From JANLVJ01 sp031363945 (GTDB taxonomy: Bacteria > Bacteroidota > Bacteroidia > Sphingobacteriales > Sphingobacteriaceae): a DNA stretch of 9,286 bases. Positions within the stretch are counted from its first letter, which is position 1. Each line of letters starts with the position of its first letter. The stretch covers positions 1-9,286 of the forward strand of contig JANLVJ010000025.1 in NCBI GenBank assembly GCA_031363945.1, read 5' to 3'. Shown here in pieces: positions 1-6,407 of this stretch. The notes beneath the pieces were generated by a model that was not told where the DNA came from, searched no databases, and saw nothing but the letters and a program-made list of their open reading frames with translations. A program made the translations under genes and the position numbers.

Positions 1-384
1 TTTCCGCTGATATTGCTATGTGGCACTTATGGCAGTAGCGGAATTAATAAATTATTTTCTAAAAAGCCACTTCAGCTCATAGGAGATTGGTCATTTTCTA
101 TTTATATGATACATGAGCCCCTGCTCTACACGTTTGGTGCGATTACGACCTATCTTCAACCAATCAGAAAAAGCTTACCATCATTACCACCACCAGTACC
201 TGACCGGCTGACAAATTGGATTATAAGCATACCATTTATAATTATTACATTATTCATTTCTTTTCTCACTTACCGCTATATAGAAATGCCTGCCCGTAAA
301 TTGATCAACGGACTTTCAATACCTGCAAATTCTTCTATTTCATCAACATCTATTTTTTTGCAGCCCAGAAAATGGCGTTTTTAA
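1..384 (+). CDS. Acyltransferase 3 (OafA/YrhL-type) membrane protein, 3' end only
   Basis: This is a partial gene: the frame is open from the first base and ends at TAA 382-384, so only about the last 127 residues are visible. The family moves acyl groups, often acetyl or succinyl, onto cell-surface sugars or polymers in the inner membrane. The family-typical stretch 'GDWSFSIYMIHEPLL' (about bases 85-123) is followed by a hydrophobic helix around bases 226-270. Near the C-terminus comes 'YRYIEMPARK', the usual end signature of acyltransferase-3 proteins. The active-site His and Arg of the N-terminal half lie outside the window. The last 35 bp overlap the 3' end of the convergent ThuA-like gene. 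The substrate cannot be inferred. The family call is fairly secure despite the truncation. Confidence 0.85.
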   Translation, partial: FPLILLCGTYGSSGINKLFSKKPLQLIGDWSFSIYMIHEPLLYTFGAITTYLQPIRKSLPSLPPPVPDRLTNWIISIPFIIITLFISFLTYRYIEMPARKLINGLSIPANSSISSTSIFLQPRKWRF

Positions 385-1171
385 AAAGTTGCCTGTAATC
401 AGCACTTTTGAATAATAAAGATGAATGGCCCATAAAAATATACACATTACGTGCTTTTACACGAGTATTCGACCAGATTATAGGATGATCGGCCCCCATT
501 TTGATTTTTGATTCCGGCTGATAACTATTCTCATCTACACTTGCCAGTATACGCACCCCATGCCGCGGGCTTTTATCGTAGGTATACCATTCTTCTTGTT
601 CTACCTTAAAAACTGGTTTAACTCCCTTCATTACGGGATGTAATTTATCTTCAATCTGTACGTTTGCAGAGGCGAAAGAAGCAATATAATTTTGAAAAAT
701 AATACCCCCCATAAAATCATCATACCATGACCATAATGGATAGCCATCAAAAACGCCCAACAAGCTGGCATGATGAAAGCCTATCCACCCTCCTTTTCCG
801 CTCTCTATATAATCCTGAAAAGCATTCATCGCCGTGTTCGTCCAGCCAAAAGGAGGATAATCAAGCTGGATAAAAAGCTGGTAACTGTCAAGCATTTTTT
901 TATCTATCTTATCAGTGTTCTGAATATAATCTATAGAAAAACAACTATCTGCAGCCAATTTGTCAAGCCAGATAATAGCAGCTTTTGAATAGGCTATATG
1001 GTGCCCCCCATTTTCGTAAAGTACAATAACCCTGAACCGGGGTTTATTTATCCGCACATTTAAACGGCCGGTATGCGTTATTTCAGGCTCTTCCCCTCTG
1101 CCAAAAGCTTGCTGGCTTACCTGGCAACAAAAAAAATAAAGCAGCGCTAAAACTCGAGAGGTGACTATCAT
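350..1171 (-). CDS. Secreted ThuA-like domain protein
   Basis: A 273-residue protein with an N-terminal signal-like segment (hydrophobic residues about 7-19, Arg6 before it), so probably exported to the periplasm. Residues about 45-270 match the ThuA family, a class I glutamine-amidotransferase-like fold found in trehalose-utilisation loci and in many Bacteroidota sugar-degradation loci. Visible landmarks are 'VLYENGGHH' (50-58), 'GGWIGFHHA' (127-135), 'EEWYTYDKSPR' (193-203) and 'DHPIIWSN' followed by 'GHS' (228-250). The molecular activity of this family is poorly defined and no reaction is claimed here. The start is ATG 1169-1171, which gives a sensible signal peptide; no Shine-Dalgarno sequence is seen, as is usual in this phylum. 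Its 3' end overlaps the neighbouring acyltransferase tail to tail. Its 5' side faces the deleted regulator relic, so the two share a divergent control region. Confidence 0.85.
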   Translation of the reverse strand: MIVTSRVLALLYFFCCQVSQQAFGRGEEPEITHTGRLNVRINKPRFRVIVLYENGGHHIAYSKAAIIWLDKLAADSCFSIDYIQNTDKIDKKMLDSYQLFIQLDYPPFGWTNTAMNAFQDYIESGKGGWIGFHHASLLGVFDGYPLWSWYDDFMGGIIFQNYIASFASANVQIEDKLHPVMKGVKPVFKVEQEEWYTYDKSPRHGVRILASVDENSYQPESKIKMGADHPIIWSNTRVKARNVYIFMGHSSLLFKSADYRQLFKNAIFWAAKK

Positions 1172-1206
1172 AGTTTATAAGTTAATCAGCTGAAATAAAA
1201 ATTATC

Positions 1207-1239
1207 AGTTTAATAACTAATCTATTGTAATATTAAACT
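1207..1239. promoter_or_regulatory. 9-bp inverted repeat in the region divergent from the ThuA gene
   Basis: AGTTTAATA (1207-1215) and TATTAAACT (1231-1239) are perfect inverted copies with a 15-base spacer. They lie 36 bp upstream of the ThuA start and about 107 bp upstream of the relic regulator start, where an operator would be expected. The arms are AT-rich, so chance occurrence is a real possibility. Confidence 0.3.
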
Positions 1240-1254
1240 ATCTGCATGATTTTG
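1225..1254 (+). promoter_or_regulatory. Possible Bacteroidota-type promoter for the relic regulator gene
   Basis: A TTG at 1225-1227 is followed after 19 bases by TGATTTTG at 1247-1254. This matches the known Bacteroidota pattern (-33 TTG, -7 TAnnTTTG) with one mismatch in the -7 element. It points toward the relic start codon at 1346. It overlaps the right arm of the 9-bp inverted repeat. Motif matching alone, so tentative. Confidence 0.3.
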
Positions 1255-1345
1255 GCTCACAATGATGTCCTTTTTTATTTACCCTTCTTTGATTATCTCG
1301 AACAAGGTTTTTTACATTCCTTTAAAATCAGGCATGCCTTACTAA

Positions 1346-1611
1346 ATGTGCAAATTCAGTTTATTACTAGGTTGGCTTCTTTATTTTTCTCTGAGTTCTG
1401 TTTCTCAGGAATCAATTGGCTTACCTGAAATTCTAAATTTCAAGAGTAGTAATATCTTCACAGCCTGGAACTTGACAAAACTGAGAATGCATTAATTTCC
1501 TTGCGAAAAGGAGTAGAAATCAGCCGCTATAGAATTCGAAAAAAAATGCAACTGAACACTGAAGTTAACCTCTATGATTTTCTCATTAATATTACCAAGA
1601 GTGAAAAATGA
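1346..1611 (+). pseudogene. Internally deleted propeller/triple-tyrosine-type sensor with C-terminal HTH (relic)
   Basis: Two fragments of one kind of protein lie next to each other in different frames. Bases 1346-1495 encode a signal peptide ('MCKFSLLLGWLLYFSLSSVS') followed by 'QESIGLPEILNFKSS'. This is how secreted-sensor regulators of the two-component-propeller/Y_Y_Y type typically begin in Bacteroidota. The frame stops at TAA 1493-1495. In the frame one base back, about 1489-1608 reads 'GVEISRYRIRKK' then 'TEVNLYDFLINI' and ends at TGA 1609-1611. That is the recognition helix and terminal tail of the LuxR/GerE-like HTH that closes such proteins. Intact members are roughly 900-1000 residues long, so nearly all of the propeller, Y_Y_Y, transmembrane and coiled-coil parts are gone. 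The join lies near 1465-1500. It ends 13 bp from the convergent phosphopantetheinyl transferase gene. The family call comes from recalled motifs, not from a search. Confidence 0.72.
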
Positions 1612-1624
1612 TATATTGACGCAT

Positions 1625-2266
1625 TCACCACTTTTGATCAGCAAAAAGCTGAATGCTGACTTCTTCTCTCACAAGGCTTACTACTGAAATACTATAGGAA
1701 TAATCTAGGCTAATGTTCTGAATACACCATGTTTGACCATTGTAATATAGATTGTCGTTTAGAATATTGATTTTATTGAAATCCTCGAATATTCCACTCC
1801 CAATCGCTTTTAGTGCTGCCTCTTTACGTGTCCAAAAAGAATAGAAGAGAGTCAGATCAAATCTATTCGACTGAAGAATCTCCCACTCCTTTTCTGTAAA
1901 ATAATCTTTAAACAAACTAACATCTACCGGAACAATAATTTCAGCATCGATTCCTATGCAATTTTTTACTGATACGGCACAAATTGTTAATCCTTTTGTA
2001 TAAGAAGTAGAAAAATAGATTGAACCATTTATATACCCCTTATTAAACCTATTGTACTTTATATCCTCAAGGCTATAAGGATTTCCAGGATCTATTTCTA
2101 CAAATGACCGCTTTAGCATAAGTTTAGCGATAATGCGCTGTTGTTGTACTGTTTTATCCTGATAATGCTTGATTTTTTGTTGCATTGACAGGGGCAAAAG
2201 TTGAAGATTTTGTTGGTGCAGTTCTGCTGACCAGAGTTTTTCGACAGAGTACAAAACTTTAATCAT
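1625..2266 (-). CDS. Sfp-type 4'-phosphopantetheinyl transferase
   Basis: A 213-residue cytoplasmic enzyme that transfers the 4'-phosphopantetheine arm of coenzyme A to a serine of carrier proteins. The family's Mg-binding signature is present as 'IGIDAE' (104-109, Asp107 and Glu109). The second signature 'FWTRKEAALKAIGSG' (144-158) supplies Glu149 and Lys153. The length fits the Sfp/EntD group rather than the short AcpS group. One oddity is the position where most Sfp proteins have the 'N-x-S-H-S' substrate-binding motif: here it reads 'STSYT' (86-90), so the usual His is replaced by Tyr. The gene is divergent from the NRPS-like gene across a 96-bp gap, so its natural partner is probably the carrier domain (Ser567) of that protein. 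Start ATG 2264-2266; no Shine-Dalgarno sequence seen. Confidence 0.93.
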   Translation of the reverse strand: MIKVLYSVEKLWSAELHQQNLQLLPLSMQQKIKHYQDKTVQQQRIIAKLMLKRSFVEIDPGNPYSLEDIKYNRFNKGYINGSIYFSTSYTKGLTICAVSVKNCIGIDAEIIVPVDVSLFKDYFTEKEWEILQSNRFDLTLFYSFWTRKEAALKAIGSGIFEDFNKINILNDNLYYNGQTWCIQNISLDYSYSISVVSLVREEVSIQLFADQKW

Positions 2267-2280
2267 AAAATATAGTCTTT

Positions 2281-2288
2281 AAAACATA
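2281..2288 (-). promoter_or_regulatory. Possible -7 element for the phosphopantetheinyl transferase gene
   Basis: Read on the minus strand this is TATGTTTT, seven of eight matches to the Bacteroidota -7 consensus TAnnTTTG, ending 14 bp before the start codon. No clear TTG is seen at the -33 distance, so support is weak. Confidence 0.22.
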
Positions 2289-2314
2289 CTAAAATCCTTA
2301 AAGCCGGGTTAACT

Positions 2315-2330
2315 GTATCTAATTAGATAC
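2315..2330. promoter_or_regulatory. Perfect 16-bp palindrome, candidate operator
   Basis: GTATCTAATTAGATAC is identical to its own reverse complement over 16 bp. It sits inside the 96-bp gap between two divergent genes, 48 bp from the transferase start and 32 bp from the NRPS-like start. Such a site could bind a dimeric regulator controlling both genes. Its right end overlaps TACCTTCG (2328-2335), a seven-of-eight match to the -7 consensus TAnnTTTG pointing toward the NRPS-like gene, so a bound protein could block initiation. A second seven-of-eight match, TAAAATTG (2341-2348), lies downstream. Neither has a clear TTG at -33. No regulator gene intact in this window is an obvious ligand. Confidence 0.5.
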
Positions 2331-2362
2331 CTTCGTTCCCTAAAATTGTTCCAGTCTTTTAA

Positions 2363-5300
2363 ATGAGTGAGTCGAGTAATGCATTAAGTCTGGTTTCAAA
2401 AGGTTCAGTAGAATTTGAAAATCTAAGCGTACAGAAAGGAATTGAAGATAAGGCCATATTACTTGATGAGACTTTAGTAACATTATTTTCTCATTCGGTA
2501 TCTGTCTTTCCTGAAAAATTAGCTCTTGTTTTTAACAATGACAAAATCTCTTATAAATCGCTTGATTTATGGAGCACCGCCATTGCCGCAAGACTTCAGC
2601 AAAATGGAATTAAAAATGGTGACTATATAGGCATCATGTTTCCAAGAGGCCTCGAATTACATGCCGCTATTCTGGGGGTTCTTAAAGCAGGTGCAACTTA
2701 TGTTCCACTCGATTATGAATTACCTGAAGACCGGGTTCTTGCCGTACTTTCAGAGATCAGGGCAGCTGCCTATCTGAGTCTGACTGTACTCCCTTCTAGT
2801 ATTATAAAGATTGAAATACCATCAAGAGATACTCCCAAAGCTGACTTTTATTCATTGGCAAAACCAGACGATGATGCGTATGTGATCTATACCTCTGGTA
2901 GTACGGGTAAACCAAAAGGAATACCGATTACACATCGTCAGATCTGTCATCTGATTAGGGCTGAGCAAACTCTCTTAAAAATTAACAGTACTGATATTGT
3001 TTACCAGGGTTTTTCGGTTTCATTCGACATGTGGTGCGAAGAAACCTGGATCTCATTTTTTGTAGGTGCTACCCTGATCGTGGCAGATTCAGTAACGGCC
3101 AGGGCCATAGACGAACTAACAGGGTTTTTAGAACTTCACTCAATAACAGTGTTGCATGCTGTTCCTAGTTTGCTTGCCGCAATGGAATTAGGAGTTCCAA
3201 AACTTCGTCTGATTAATGCAGGAGGAGAAGCTTGTACCAGCCCTATAGTAGAAAAATGGAAAAGGCCCGGTTTGCAATTTTTTAATAGTTATGGTCCCAC
3301 AGAAACAACGGTCACTGCGACTTTGGCCGAACTTGAAATAGGTGATAAAATTACTATTGGCAAGCCTTTGTCAAACTATAATATAGCAGTTGTTAATGAG
3401 CAACTTGAAATTTTACCTCTGGGCCAAAGTGGGGAACTGATCATTACCGGTCCGGGGGTGAGTAAAGGTTATATTAACCGTGTCGAACTAACGGCCGAAA
3501 AATTCATAATCAATCCCATTGATCAGTCGGTGCTACCGGGTTCTCATGTTTATAAAACCGGAGACGCTGCGGTTATGAATAAAGATGGCAGTATTGATTT
3601 CCATGGCCGGCTTGATGATCAGATCAAATTAAGAGGTTATAGAATTGAGCTTGGAGAAATTGAGAATTCCCTCTCGACACTATCGGGTATAATCACGGCA
3701 GCAGTAGCAGTTAAAAAAGATAATTTTGATAATGGGCAGTTAATCGCCTATGTTGAGGTAATTGATAGGGATAGTTTTGACGAGAATTGTTTAAAAAATT
3801 CACTTGCAAAATTATTACCGGCATATATGGTGCCTTTCGCTATTGTTCCGATAGACGCATTACCCCGACAGATCAGTGGGAAAATTGACCGTAAAAAATT
3901 ACCTGAGCCTGAGGTATTCCTTACAAAAACTCTTATTGAATTTATACATCCTGGCCCTCAGGCTACTTTAAGAGAAAAAGTACTTTACTGTCTGCAAAAA
4001 ACATTTCCTGGCAGAGAAGTAAAGTTAACAGATGATTTTTTCACTGACCTTGGAGGTCATTCACTCTTGGCCGCAATTTTTATTTCATTTCTCCGAAAAG
4101 AAAAGGGCTTGCTTAAGGTTTCGTTAAAAGATGTTTACCAGAATCGGCCATTGGCAGCAGCAGTTGAGCTTTGGTCAGCTCAGGAAAAAGAAAGTAGCCC
4201 CGATTATACTCCTGTTTTTAAAAAGATTAAAAACTGGAAATATTTTACGTGCTGGATTGGGCAAACCATTGCCTTGTTATTCATATTCGCCCTGGTAGCG
4301 GTACAGATTTTTATTCCTTATCTGGGATATTATTATGTAAAAGAGGCATATGACAATATCTTGTATGCTATTGCAACTTCCCTGATATCTTTTTGTCTGC
4401 TACCCCCTATATTTTCAACCATCATTATTATAACCAAATGGCTTGTAATTGGTAAGATAAAAGAAGGTGATTATCCATTATGGGGAGGTTACTATTTTCG
4501 ATGGTGGTTTGTAAAATCCGTACAGGAATTGCTGCCTGCCCAGTTCTTGAATGGAACGCCAATATATGCTACTTTTTTAAGTCTGTTAGGCGTAAAAGTT
4601 GCGGCAGACGCACAGTTGAGTTCTTTCAAAATAGGGGCCGAAGACCTGGTAAGTATTGGAAAGGATGTCACAATAAGTTCAGAAGTTATTTTAAACAATG
4701 CCTGGGTAGAAAATGGTCTGCTTAAGCTGAGAAAAATCGTGATAGAAGATCATGCGTATCTTGGCAGTGGTTCAGTAGTGGCTGGAGGGGCTTTAATTAA
4801 AGCCTGGGGCGAATTACAGGATTTGAGCTTTTTACCAGGAGATAAAGTAATTGAAGAAAGAGAAATCTGGGTGGGTAGCCCGGCACAACTTAGTACTATA
4901 AAAACTGATTCCCAGTTACATGTACCCCTCGTTACATCTGTTGCAAAAAAGGGGGTCTATCGCCTGATATTTATACTTACCCTTCTAATCTTCCCCTTTT
5001 CTGTATTACTGCCCTTATTACCTGTCATTATTTCACTGAATGTGCTCGATGATAATGCAGACCCCTATAATTTTACCTATTTGTGGATCGTTCCTTTTCT
5101 TTCAATCTTATATATAGGGCTTTTTGCTTTTCAGACCATAGTACTTACACGCCTGCTTCAGTCAGGAATTAAACCAGGCAAACATTCAATCTACAGTTTG
5201 TTTTATCTACGCAAATGGCTGGCCGATCAACTTATAGCTTTATGCCTGATAATCCTTCATCCAATATTTGCTACCGTTTTCATCTCTGGTTTTTTCAGGG

Positions 5301-6349
5301 CACTTGGTGCAAAAGTTGGCAAAAACACAGAAATCTCTACTGCAAGTAGCGTGACCCATTCGTTGCTAATGATTGGCAGTGGATCATTTATTGCAGATGC
5401 TGTAACACTGGGTGAAATTGATATAAGGGGTCAGCAATTGATCCTGGAAAACACTGTAATTGGTAATAATAGTTTTGTCGGCAATAGTGCGCTGATACCT
5501 CAGGGATACATCTTACCTGACAATATGTTAATTGGGGTGCTATCTACACCTCCTAAAGTAGCCATCTTGAAAAATAGTCCGGTTAAAGATTGGTTCGGAT
5601 CACCTGCAATAGGCATTCCTAACAGACAGAGTAGTGGGGTATTTGATACAGCATTAACTTTTAATCCAACAAAAAAAATAAAAGTATCTCGCGGTCTGAT
5701 TGAATTTCTGCGTATAATTTTTCCTGAGTCGGTGATTTTATGTTGCAGTGTTTTTTTTATCGCATATGGTCATGATCTGCTGGTTGATGAGCCAATTTGG
5801 AAAATAATTATACTAACCCCATTTTATTACCTAGGTATTCTGTCCTTACCTGCATTCCTGATTACTGTAATATTGAAATGGCTGTTAGTTGGTGTTTACA
5901 GCCCTTCCCAGTACCCAATGTGGACCAGAAAAGTTTGGTTCAGTGAAGCCGTTACGAGTACCTATGAAGCCCTTGCTGTTCCATTTTTACTTTATTACCT
6001 GAGAGGTACCCCCTGGTTACCACTTCTATTAAGACTATTTGGGCTTAAATCAGGAAGGCGGGTATGGATGAATACAACTGATATTACAGAATTTGACCTC
6101 GTCAGTATTGGAGATGATACCGCAATGAATGATGATTCAGGGCCACAAACGCATTTATTTGAAGATCGGGTGATGAAGTTGGGGGTCATTAAAATTGGGG
6201 AGAGAAACAGTATTGGGGCTAGATCAATTATTCTCTATAATACTGAAATAGGTAATGATATAAATATCAGTCCTTTATCCCTGGTTATGAAAGGAGAGAA
6301 ATTACCTGATAAGACTAAATGGAGCGGCAGTCCTGTAAGGGCAAGCTAA
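2363..6349 (+). CDS. Pls/PosA-type NRPS-like amino-acid homopolymer synthetase (A-PCP-six TM, three beta-helix-like repeats)
   Basis: A 1328-residue membrane enzyme predicted to activate one amino acid and polymerise it by isopeptide bonds. Family knowledge: epsilon-poly-L-lysine synthetase, about 1319 residues, has this order. Adenylation domain about 38-515: 'LKAGATYVPLD' (107-117), ATP loop 'YTSGSTGKPKG' (176-186), 'YGPTETT' (310-316), 'YKTGD' (397-401), and catalytic Lys507 in 'SGKIDRKKL'. Carrier domain about 535-605: 'DLGGHSLLA', with phosphopantetheine on Ser567. Predicted membrane helices are about 632-655, 668-695, 865-892, 905-928, 1114-1136 and 1146-1175. Each helix pair is followed by a soluble left-handed beta-helix-like repeat (about 698-860, 932-1110, 1177-1328). 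There is no condensation HHxxxDG motif and no thioesterase; chain extension is assigned in this family to the C-terminal repeats. The pocket reads D222, M223, E226, H265, I284, A286, S309, V317, T318, K507 by hand alignment. TAA at 2360-2362 directly before the ATG rules out an upstream in-frame start. The neighbouring phosphopantetheinyl transferase is the likely activator. Confidence 0.9.
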   Translation: MSESSNALSLVSKGSVEFENLSVQKGIEDKAILLDETLVTLFSHSVSVFPEKLALVFNNDKISYKSLDLWSTAIAARLQQNGIKNGDYIGIMFPRGLELHAAILGVLKAGATYVPLDYELPEDRVLAVLSEIRAAAYLSLTVLPSSIIKIEIPSRDTPKADFYSLAKPDDDAYVIYTSGSTGKPKGIPITHRQICHLIRAEQTLLKINSTDIVYQGFSVSFDMWCEETWISFFVGATLIVADSVTARAIDELTGFLELHSITVLHAVPSLLAAMELGVPKLRLINAGGEACTSPIVEKWKRPGLQFFNSYGPTETTVTATLAELEIGDKITIGKPLSNYNIAVVNEQLEILPLGQSGELIITGPGVSKGYINRVELTAEKFIINPIDQSVLPGSHVYKTGDAAVMNKDGSIDFHGRLDDQIKLRGYRIELGEIENSLSTLSGIITAAVAVKKDNFDNGQLIAYVEVIDRDSFDENCLKNSLAKLLPAYMVPFAIVPIDALPRQISGKIDRKKLPEPEVFLTKTLIEFIHPGPQATLREKVLYCLQKTFPGREVKLTDDFFTDLGGHSLLAAIFISFLRKEKGLLKVSLKDVYQNRPLAAAVELWSAQEKESSPDYTPVFKKIKNWKYFTCWIGQTIALLFIFALVAVQIFIPYLGYYYVKEAYDNILYAIATSLISFCLLPPIFSTIIIITKWLVIGKIKEGDYPLWGGYYFRWWFVKSVQELLPAQFLNGTPIYATFLSLLGVKVAADAQLSSFKIGAEDLVSIGKDVTISSEVILNNAWVENGLLKLRKIVIEDHAYLGSGSVVAGGALIKAWGELQDLSFLPGDKVIEEREIWVGSPAQLSTIKTDSQLHVPLVTSVAKKGVYRLIFILTLLIFPFSVLLPLLPVIISLNVLDDNADPYNFTYLWIVPFLSILYIGLFAFQTIVLTRLLQSGIKPGKHSIYSLFYLRKWLADQLIALCLIILHPIFATVFISGFFRALGAKVGKNTEISTASSVTHSLLMIGSGSFIADAVTLGEIDIRGQQLILENTVIGNNSFVGNSALIPQGYILPDNMLIGVLSTPPKVAILKNSPVKDWFGSPAIGIPNRQSSGVFDTALTFNPTKKIKVSRGLIEFLRIIFPESVILCCSVFFIAYGHDLLVDEPIWKIIILTPFYYLGILSLPAFLITVILKWLLVGVYSPSQYPMWTRKVWFSEAVTSTYEALAVPFLLYYLRGTPWLPLLLRLFGLKSGRRVWMNTTDITEFDLVSIGDDTAMNDDSGPQTHLFEDRVMKLGVIKIGERNSIGARSIILYNTEIGNDINISPLSLVMKGEKLPDKTKWSGSPVRAS

Positions 6350-6366
6350 TCGCGAAACAAGTATAC

Positions 6367-6380
6367 TACCTTATAAGGTA
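6367..6380. terminator. Perfect 14-bp palindrome between convergent genes, possible weak bidirectional terminator
   Basis: TACCTTATAAGGTA is its own reverse complement and lies in the 58-bp gap between the convergent ends of the synthetase gene and the GH18 gene. As RNA it could form only a 4-5 bp stem, and no T-run follows on either strand, so the terminator reading rests mostly on position. A protein-binding site is the alternative. Confidence 0.3.
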
Positions 6381-6407
6381 TAACACTGGTCGCAAGATTT
6401 CAAGCAA

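Noticed and set aside
770..988. 72-residue open frame on the plus strand
   Set aside because: It lies antisense inside the well-supported ThuA-like gene and shows no domain or leader of its own.
1246..1428. 60-residue open frame starting at ATG 1246
   Set aside because: It runs through the leader and N-terminal part of the relic regulator in another frame. The frame beginning at 1346 has a signal peptide and recognisable family sequence, so this one is a shadow.
1600..1628. GTGAA...TTCAC inverted repeat at the convergent ends of the relic and the transferase gene
   Set aside because: Only 5-bp arms with an 18-base loop and no T-run; not enough to call a terminator.
4480..4725. Open frames on both strands (4480-4725 plus, 4492-4698 minus) inside the synthetase
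   Set aside because: Both overlap conserved C-terminal sequence of the synthetase in other frames and encode nothing recognisable.
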